Under the pieces are notes generated by a model. That model did not search any database. It was not told the origin of the DNA and saw only the letters and a program-made list of their open reading frames with translations. The translations under genes were made by a program, and so were the position numbers. 64,000 nt of DNA from JBBROS01 sp965260995 (GTDB taxonomy: Bacteria > Pseudomonadota > Alphaproteobacteria > Acetobacterales > Acetobacteraceae): the NCBI GenBank assembly GCA_965260995.1, contig CBDHCD010000001.1, positions 620,001-684,000 of the forward strand. Direction: 5' to 3'. The stretch's first letter is position 1; every line of letters begins with the position of its first letter. Below are positions 58,587 to 64,000 of this stretch, in pieces.

Positions 58587-59951
58587 ATGGCAAGACAAAC
58601 CGACCCCGAAACCCACCCTGGCCCTCTTGCCGCCTGGATGGTGCCGTTTGCCGGGTGCTTCACCCGCCCGACCTGGGCCAACCTGCTGGTGCTTGCCGCA
58701 GGCGCCATCCTGTCCCCGGGCCGGCGCACCGTCGCCGCAGCGCTGAGCAGCATGGGCCTGCGCGGGGCGGCGACCTTCACCAACTACCACCGTGCGCTTA
58801 ACCGCAGCCGCTGGTCGGGCCAGGCTGCTGCACGCTGCCTGCTCGGACTGCTGGTCGCCTCCTTCGTGCCGAGCGGCCCGGTCGTGGTCGGTATTGACGA
58901 AACCATCGAGCGCCGCTGGGGCACGAAGATCAAGGCGCGCGGCATCTACCGCGATCCCGTGCAATCCAGCCACGGCCACTTTGTCAGGGCGTCCGGCCTG
59001 CGCTGGATCAGCCTGATGCTGCTCGCGCCCGTGCCGTTCGCCGGGCGTGTTTGGGCTTTGCCGTTCCTCACCTCGCTGGCGCCCTCTGAGCGCTACGCAC
59101 AAGTCCACGGACGCCGGCACAAGCTGCTGACGGATCGGGCACGCCAACTGCTGCTCCGCCTCGCGCGCTGGTTGCCGGATCGGCGGATCATAGCCGTCGC
59201 CGACAGCAGCTACGCCGCTATCGAGCTGCTCGCAGCCGTGTGCCGGCATGTTGTCGTGATTACCCGGCTGCGACTCGACGCGCGCCTGTTCGACCCGCCC
59301 CCTCCACGCTTGCCCGGAACGAAAGGACGTCCGCGCGTATCCGGCGCACGCCAGCCGACGCTGCTCCAGCGCCTGGCCGACCCGAAAACAGAGTGGCAGC
59401 GCGTCACAATTACGGGCTGGTACGAGCAGGGCGAACGCCAGCTCGACGTCGTGTCGGGCAGGGCACTCTGGTACCATCCTGGCAAGCAAGTGCCGGTCCG
59501 CTGGGTGCTGGTCCGCGACCCGGCCGGCGAGGCCGAACCGCAAGCGTTCCTGTGCACGGACCAAGCCGCCGACCCGGTCGCCATCCTGCAGCTGTTCGTG
59601 CGCCGCTGGTCCGTCGAGGTGACCTTCGCCGAGGTGCGCCGGCACCTGGGCGTGGAAACGCAGCGCCAATGGTCGGACCTGGCTGTTGCCCGCACCACCC
59701 CGTGCCTGCTCGCCCTGTTCTCGCTCGTGACGCTCTGGGCCAGCGACTTGGCCGCGCGCGGCCTCGTCCTGCCCAGGCGCGCCGCTTGGTATGCCAAACA
59801 CGCCGTCACCTTCTCCGACGCGCTCGCCGCCGTCCGCCGCCAGCTTTGGATCGCACAGGCTTTCTCAACATCGCCGCATGCCCAGAACACCGCAACAATC
59901 CCGCGCGTGCTCCTCGATAGGCTCACCGAAGCCGCATGCTACCCAGCCTGA
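58587..59951 (+). CDS. IS701-like DDE transposase, copy 2
   Basis: 454 residues, identical to copy 1 in translation, with VVVGIDETIERRWG, IIAVADSSYAAIE and RRWSVEVTFAEVRRH. Intact. Confidence 0.88.
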   Translation: MARQTDPETHPGPLAAWMVPFAGCFTRPTWANLLVLAAGAILSPGRRTVAAALSSMGLRGAATFTNYHRALNRSRWSGQAAARCLLGLLVASFVPSGPVVVGIDETIERRWGTKIKARGIYRDPVQSSHGHFVRASGLRWISLMLLAPVPFAGRVWALPFLTSLAPSERYAQVHGRRHKLLTDRARQLLLRLARWLPDRRIIAVADSSYAAIELLAAVCRHVVVITRLRLDARLFDPPPPRLPGTKGRPRVSGARQPTLLQRLADPKTEWQRVTITGWYEQGERQLDVVSGRALWYHPGKQVPVRWVLVRDPAGEAEPQAFLCTDQAADPVAILQLFVRRWSVEVTFAEVRRHLGVETQRQWSDLAVARTTPCLLALFSLVTLWASDLAARGLVLPRRAAWYAKHAVTFSDALAAVRRQLWIAQAFSTSPHAQNTATIPRVLLDRLTEAACYPA

Positions 59952-60086
59952 AATGGCCAAAGTCGAGTAAAGAATGCGTTTGCGAGCTGTCGCCGCGTGC
60001 TCTTGTACCAATCGCCTTAAACACTGACCTGTGCCCAGGTGCGGGTGGTGATGGAGGTGATGCGTTTGGTGTCGGTCATGAGCGCA

Positions 60087-61789
60087 TTGCCTCACGTTGA
60101 TTGCTACTGGCCCACGTCGTTGCCTCAGGTGGTTTGCTACCGGTGGACGCGGGTTTGGGACGCAACAGGATGGCACGGCGGATCAGCATGGCGGGACGGA
60201 CTGAGCTTCTGGCAGCGGTGAGCACGCGATACGGAGGCGCGACACGGTTGGAGCGGTCGCGTATCTTGGATGAGTTTGCGGCGGTGACGGGCTACCATCG
60301 TAAGCATGCGATCCGGTTGCTGACCGGCTGGTGCGGCCGGGAGACGGATGAGCAGCTCGCAGAGGGGCCGGGCCGGGCCGGATCCCGACGTTGCCGCTAT
60401 GGTCCCGAGGTGCGCGATGCGCTGATCCAGCTCTGGGAGGTTGCTGACCGGGTTTGCTCCAAGCGGTTGCAGCCGATGATCGCTGTGTTGCTGCCTGCCT
60501 TGGAACGGCATGGCCGGGTGACGCTGGACGGGGCAACCCGGGCAAAACTGCTGGAGGTGAGCGCTGCGACGATTGATCGCCTGCTCGCCGGAGTGCATTT
60601 GGTTGCGGGCAGTGGACGGCGTCGCCCGGCGGGGTTTGGCTCGGCGGTGCGGCGCAGCGTGCCGATCCGGACGTTCAATGACTGGGGCAACCCGGCCCCG
60701 GGCTGGGTAGAGGTGGACTTCGTGGCCCATGGCGGCACGACGGTGTCCGGGGCATTCGTGCAGACGATGGTGCTGACGGACGTGGCGACTGGGTGGACGG
60801 AGTGCATCCCGATCGTGGTGCGCGAGGCCGAGATGGTGGTGCATGCGCTTGGCCGGGCACGCGAGCTGTTTCCGTTTCCGCTGCGCGGGGTGGATTTCGA
60901 CAACGACAGCCTGTTCATGAACGACCTGGTGGTGGGCTGGTGCCGGGCGGCGGGGCTGGAGGTGACGCGGTCGCGGGCCTACCGCAAGAACGACCAGGCC
61001 TGGGTGGAGCAGAAGAACGGCGCGATTGTCCGGCGGCTGGTGGGCTACGGGCGGTTCGAGGGCGTGCTGGCCGGGGAGAGCCTTGGCCGGCTGTATGCGT
61101 CGGCGCGCCTGCACGGCAACCTGTTCCAGCCCTCGTTCAAGCTGCGGGAGAAGCGCCGGGAGGGTGCCCGGGTCATCAAGCGCTACCATGCGCCGGAGCC
61201 GCCGGTGATGCGGGCGCTGATGCACGTGGCGGTGTCGGAGGCTGACAAGTCGCGACTGCGCGGCATGCTGGCGGATGCCGACCCGGTCTTGCTGCTGGTT
61301 GGGATCCGCGCCTCGCAGGTGGAGCTGGGCAAGCGTGTGGACGAGCGCGGCATGGCGGCTGGTCGTGCGGAAGCACCGGCGCCGCTCGATTTGGCGCTGT
61401 TCACGGCGAGCCTGAAGGTGGCGTGGGAGGCTGGGGAGCAACGGCCCACGCACCGGCGCCGCTACATCCGGGTCAAGCCGATCGTGCGGCCATCGATGCT
61501 GGACGCGGTGCGTGACCAGTTGCTGACATGGCTGGAGGCGCAGCCTGCATTGACGGCTGTGGCTGCACTGGACCGGTTGCGGACGCTGCACCCGGACCAG
61601 TTCACGGCGGACCACCTGCGCACGGTGCAGCGGTTCATGAAGGTGCGGCGGCTGGCGATGGCGCGGGAGGTCCTGCTCGGTCCGCTGCCCACTGGGAAAG
61701 CCACGGTGCCCAGCATCATGGCTGCTGACAACGCTGCATGGGCCGACGACGACACGAAAAGCCCTGGTAACATCCCGTCATGAGGCAAC
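60087..61789. mobile_element. Unassigned IS with integrase-type transposase
   Basis: The right end TGAGGCAA (61781-61788) mirrors TTGCCTCA at the left, which occurs twice, at 60087 and 60120, each followed by a similar GTTG/GTGG...TGCTAC block. Either could be the true terminus. It truncates an IS5-family gene on its right. I cannot assign a family with confidence. Confidence 0.65.
60170..61783 (+). CDS. DDE-type integrase/transposase, family unassigned
   Basis: 537 residues from ATG 60170 (60188 also possible). N-terminal region EFAAVTGYHRKHAIRLLTGW, middle GWVEVDFVAHGGTTVSGAFV (first Asp), LRGVDFDNDSLFMNDLVVGW (second Asp) and YRKNDQAWVEQKNGAIVRRL (Glu) form an rve-like catalytic core. Similar large integrase-like transposases are common in Proteobacteria, but I do not recall the IS family name reliably. 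Frame intact. Confidence 0.8.
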   Translation: MARRISMAGRTELLAAVSTRYGGATRLERSRILDEFAAVTGYHRKHAIRLLTGWCGRETDEQLAEGPGRAGSRRCRYGPEVRDALIQLWEVADRVCSKRLQPMIAVLLPALERHGRVTLDGATRAKLLEVSAATIDRLLAGVHLVAGSGRRRPAGFGSAVRRSVPIRTFNDWGNPAPGWVEVDFVAHGGTTVSGAFVQTMVLTDVATGWTECIPIVVREAEMVVHALGRARELFPFPLRGVDFDNDSLFMNDLVVGWCRAAGLEVTRSRAYRKNDQAWVEQKNGAIVRRLVGYGRFEGVLAGESLGRLYASARLHGNLFQPSFKLREKRREGARVIKRYHAPEPPVMRALMHVAVSEADKSRLRGMLADADPVLLLVGIRASQVELGKRVDERGMAAGRAEAPAPLDLALFTASLKVAWEAGEQRPTHRRRYIRVKPIVRPSMLDAVRDQLLTWLEAQPALTAVAALDRLRTLHPDQFTADHLRTVQRFMKVRRLAMAREVLLGPLPTGKATVPSIMAADNAAWADDDTKSPGNIPS

Positions 61790-61818
61790 ACGCCGGATGG
61801 GTTCCCGATGTCGTTTGA

Positions 61819-62247
61819 CAAAACCCGACGGACCGCGGCAAGAAAGGCACCAAGTACCACGTCGCAGTTACGGGTGACGGCGTCCCTGTCGCGTGCGTCG
61901 CCACGGCCGCCAACGTCAATGACACCCTGGTCTTTGAGCGCCTGTTTCTGTCCGCCTTCGCCGTCATGGCCCGTATTGTGACCGTGTTCGCCGACAAGGG
62001 ATACGATGCCGAGCGCCACCGCGAGTTGTGCCGTGCATTCGGCGCCGAGCCGCACATCCACAAACGGCGGCAGCCGAGCGGTTCAGGGTTGGGCACGCGC
62101 CGATGGCCGGTGGAGCGCAGCAACGCCTGGCTGCTGGAGAACAAGCGCCTGGCCTTGCGCTACGACCGGCTCGGCTTCATCGTGCAAAGCCTGCTCCAGA
62201 CCGCCTGCATACTCCTGGTTGCAGGCAGGCTCGCTCGGGAATTGTGA
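61819..62247 (+). pseudogene. IS5-family transposase, C-terminal fragment
   Basis: NPTDRGKKGTKYHVAVTGDG, TVFADKGYDAERHRELCRAF (Asp) and RRWPVERSNAWLLENKRLAL (Glu) make up the second half of an IS5-like transposase. The N-terminal half was removed by the neighbouring element. Ends at a genuine-looking stop. Confidence 0.82.
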
Positions 62248-62256
62248 AAACCGCCT

Positions 62257-62676
62257 CTAAGTAAAGTCGCTGACCCACAAAGCGTTTGGCCGCGGTGCCT
62301 TGAACTGGCGGCTCACGCGGTCGAGCGGGCAGACGGCTGCCGGATCGGGAACCGTCGTTCGGACCGTTCTGCCCCGCACGACACCCCGCAGCCCCATCGC
62401 CCGCATCAGCCGGGCGACGGTGCACCGGGCCGCCACGCTCCCTTCCCGGCCGAGCTGCCGCCAGACCTTGCGCACGCCGTAGACGCAAAAGTTCGCCTCG
62501 AACACCCGCCGGATCTCGACCATCAGCGCCGCGTCGCTCCTGGCCCGTGCCGGCAGCCTGCCGGGATCGGCGCGCCGCGCGGCATGAGCGTGATACGTCG
62601 ACGGGGCGATCGGCAGGACCTTGCAGATCGGCTCGACCCCGTAGGCGGCGCGATAGTCGTCGATGAAGGCGATCAT
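62257..62676 (-). pseudogene. IS3-family OrfB, N-terminal fragment
   Basis: 139 residues: FIDDYRAAYGVEPICKVLPI, STYHAHAARRADPGRL, VYGVRKVWRQLGREG and ALWVSDFT, where the first catalytic Asp is just reached before truncation by IS5-family sequence. The remainder of the DDE domain is absent. Confidence 0.85.
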
Positions 62677-63005
62677 GTCCGCGACCGGCGGTCGAGCTCC
62701 GCCATGGCGAAATACGCGCTGGCCTTGCGCAGGATCTCGTTGGCCTGCCGCAGTTCACGGTTCTCCCGCTCCAAAGCCTTGACCCGCTCGCGTTCGTCAG
62801 TGGTCAGCCCGTGTAGCCGCTGCCCTTTGTCCCGCTCGCCCTGCCTGACCCAACGCCGCAGCGTTTCGCGCGAACAGCCAATCTTGGCCGCAATGGAGCT
62901 GATCGACCCCCACTGCGTCCCGCCCTCGCGCTCGCGGTCCTGCACCATCCTCACCGCCCGCTCGCGCAACTCGGACGAAAACTGCTTCGCTGTCTTCTGT
63001 GTCAT
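62673..63005 (-). CDS. IS3-family OrfA
   Basis: 110 residues: FSSELRERAVRMVQDRER, SISSIAAKIGCSRETLRRWV helix-turn-helix and a leucine-zipper tail ERENRELRQANEILRKASAY. The stop region overlaps orfB by 4 bases. The IS outer end is the ACCCGGGGCGGTTCA stretch at 63041-63055. The element cannot transpose alone because orfB is truncated. Confidence 0.85.
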   Translation of the reverse strand: MTQKTAKQFSSELRERAVRMVQDREREGGTQWGSISSIAAKIGCSRETLRRWVRQGERDKGQRLHGLTTDERERVKALERENRELRQANEILRKASAYFAMAELDRRSRT

Positions 63006-63085
63006 GGCTCCGTCCTCTCACAGGTTGGAGCCTCCGGGAAACCCGGGGCGGTTCAGTCCCACCCTGTTGGCAGGGCGAGGCCGCA

Positions 63086-63209
63086 ACCGATGCAAAGGGT
63101 ACGGCCGATGTGTTCGGTACGGCTGGACGATGATGATGGTGCAGACGAATCCAGCAAAACCGATGCAGATGGTACGCAACGCCCGATCAGAACCGATGCA
63201 AAAGGTACA
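63086..63209 (+). repeat. Iteron array of a plasmid replication origin
   Basis: Direct repeats of an 18-mer: ACCGATGCAAAGGGTACG at 63086, ACCGATGCAGATGGTACG at 63159, ACCGATGCAAAAGGTACA at 63192, plus weaker copies at 63104 (GCCGATGTGTTCGGTACG) and 63126. Start-to-start spacings are 18, 22, 33 and 33 bases. The last three fall on multiples of about one helical turn. Location ahead of repA supports RepA binding for initiation or autoregulation. Confidence 0.8.
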
Positions 63210-63362
63210 ATACCTAAGAAGCTTTCCGAAGAGTCTCCCGAAGGGTTTGCCCAAGCATTTTTCGCTTTTGAACTCTTTAAACTCTGCCTTTTGCAAATTG
63301 AATGGTACATTCTCATTGGGACGTCGTAAGATGCAGTCGGCGAGTCCATTCGGAGATCAAGT

Positions 63363-63939
63363 GTGTCGCGTCCAGCTCTCGGCCAGAAAATCCATGCGGT
63401 GCTGCTGTCCAAGGGACGGGATGCAGCACATGCCTTGGCGGTTGAAGTCGGGCAACCAGGCTTGTTTGATCGCGTCAACGCCGTCGCCAGCGAAAATCCA
63501 ACGCCTTCATTCCTCCACTCGGCACTGTGCGCCATGTCGCTCCCCATCCGACGTCCAGTTGATGAAAACGCCCCCATTATCCGGCAGGATGGGCAGTACA
63601 CGCTTGCTATCACCCCTAAGCCGGTTCTCCTGGCGAAAGATGCACCGCAGCGGCTCGCGTCGCTCGGCGTGCCCTACGGAACCCTGCCTCGGCTGATCCT
63701 GATCCACATCATGTCCAAGGCCGTGCGCACCCGGTCGCGGCAAGTGCACCTCGGTGATACTTTTACAGCATGGATGCGGCACATGGGCTATCGCACCATC
63801 TCCTACGGCCCACGGGGCTCGGCCACGTTAATCCGGGGACAATTGGATCGCCTGCTGGCATGTGAATGGATGATTCGCTGGGATAACAACCGTCATGATG
63901 GCACCAAGGAATTCGGTATAAAAGAAATCAAGCTTTCTA
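63363..63939 (+). pseudogene. repA: Plasmid replication initiator RepA, truncated by an IS5 insertion
   Basis: 192 residues from GTG 63363 (GGAG eight bases upstream). LAITPKPVLLAKDAPQRLAS, GVPYGTLPRLILIHIMSKAV, RTRSRQVHLGDTFTAWMRHM and LIRGQLDRLLACEWMI match the RepA_C type of plasmid initiators, which are usually about 100 residues longer. The IS begins at 63940 after a TA target, and the frame ends two codons inside it. It is unclear whether the shortened protein still initiates replication. Confidence 0.8.
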
Positions 63940-64000
63940 GGCGGTAGTGACGATTTCACCGAAGCAGGACGACTATGGCGGCGAGTTGGACGAAGCCTCT
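63940..64000. mobile_element. IS5-family element of 865 bp, copy 2 (runs off the right edge)
   Basis: The first 61 bases equal the reverse complement of the right end of the element at 23486-24350, beginning GGCGGTAGTGACGATTTCA. Inverted relative to copy 1. Its transposase would read on the minus strand from beyond the window. Confidence 0.9.

Larger units (their letters stand above)
58220..59967. mobile_element. IS701-like element, copy 2 (1,748 bp)
   Basis: Same ends, length and orientation as copy 1. The left neighbour is the TGAG of the IS1182 element, the right flank TAAAGAATG; no direct repeat of its own. Direct repetition with copy 1, 41,356 bases apart, makes the intervening DNA deletable by homologous recombination. 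Confidence 0.88.

Noticed and set aside
58293..59801. A 502-codon frame antisense to the IS701-like transposase (and its twin at 16937-18445)
   Set aside because: Shadow of a clear DDE transposase; no motif of its own.

Overview
The window is a GC-rich, insertion-sequence-saturated stretch that looks like a megaplasmid or plasmid-derived accessory region of an alphaproteobacterium, most likely Acetobacteraceae. That placement is inference: it rests on GC content and codon bias, a MucR-type regulator, and the mix of IS families. No rRNA, tRNA or CRISPR array was recognised. At the right edge an iteron array (63086-63209) precedes a plasmid RepA gene whose 3' end is cut off by an IS5-family element at 63940. 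A decayed fragment resembling a RepC-type initiator lies at 14.3-14.8 kb, so sequences from at least two replicons seem to have been joined.

Layout. 0-4.3 kb: end of a diaminopropionate ammonia-lyase, an SDR dehydrogenase, an M20 deacylase split by an IS1182-family element, and a shortened methyltransferase. 4.4-25 kb: mostly mobile DNA, with an IS427-like IS5 element, an IS256 pseudo-element, an IS110 gene broken by an IS21 element and by an inverted pair of IS6 elements, an AraC regulator, IS30 and IS66 remnants, an IS701-like element with a divergent passenger gene, a truncated secreted nuclease, an IS4 element inside AT-rich DNA, and IS3 and IS5 elements. 25.3-31.5 kb: cell-envelope genes (a polytopic glycosyltransferase, a family 2 glycosyltransferase and an OmpA-like lipoprotein). 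31.5-42.4 kb: a second IS21 copy and a run of transposon debris (IS3, IS701, IS5, Tn3 tnpA and resolvase, tyrosine recombinases, IS66-like, ISAs1, ISNCY), with one apparently intact toxin-antitoxin pair. 42.4-45.4 kb: a truncated catalase-related peroxidase and a complete GGDEF/EAL signalling protein. 46-48.6 kb: two IS6-type elements and a truncated IS701-like gene. 48.8-56.5 kb: an apparently intact metabolic island with an alpha/beta hydrolase, a DUF1194 protein, a D-aminopeptidase-like serine hydrolase, two extracytoplasmic solute-binding proteins and a MucR regulator. 56.6-63.1 kb: IS1182, IS701-like, an unassigned DDE element, and truncated IS5 and IS3 elements, leading to the replication region.

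How it fits together. The functional cargo is largely about taking up and breaking down peptides or amino acids (two solute-binding proteins, peptidase-like hydrolases, an M20 hydrolase, an ammonia-lyase), plus cell-surface glycosylation and c-di-GMP signalling. The rest records repeated transposition. Target duplications and junctions allow several steps to be reconstructed: IS1182 into the M20 gene, IS21 into IS110, IS6 into IS110 followed by an inversion, IS4 into AT-rich DNA, and IS5 into repA. Near-identical IS pairs (IS701-like, IS21, IS427-like, IS6, IS5) imply recent activity and give substrates for further deletion or inversion.
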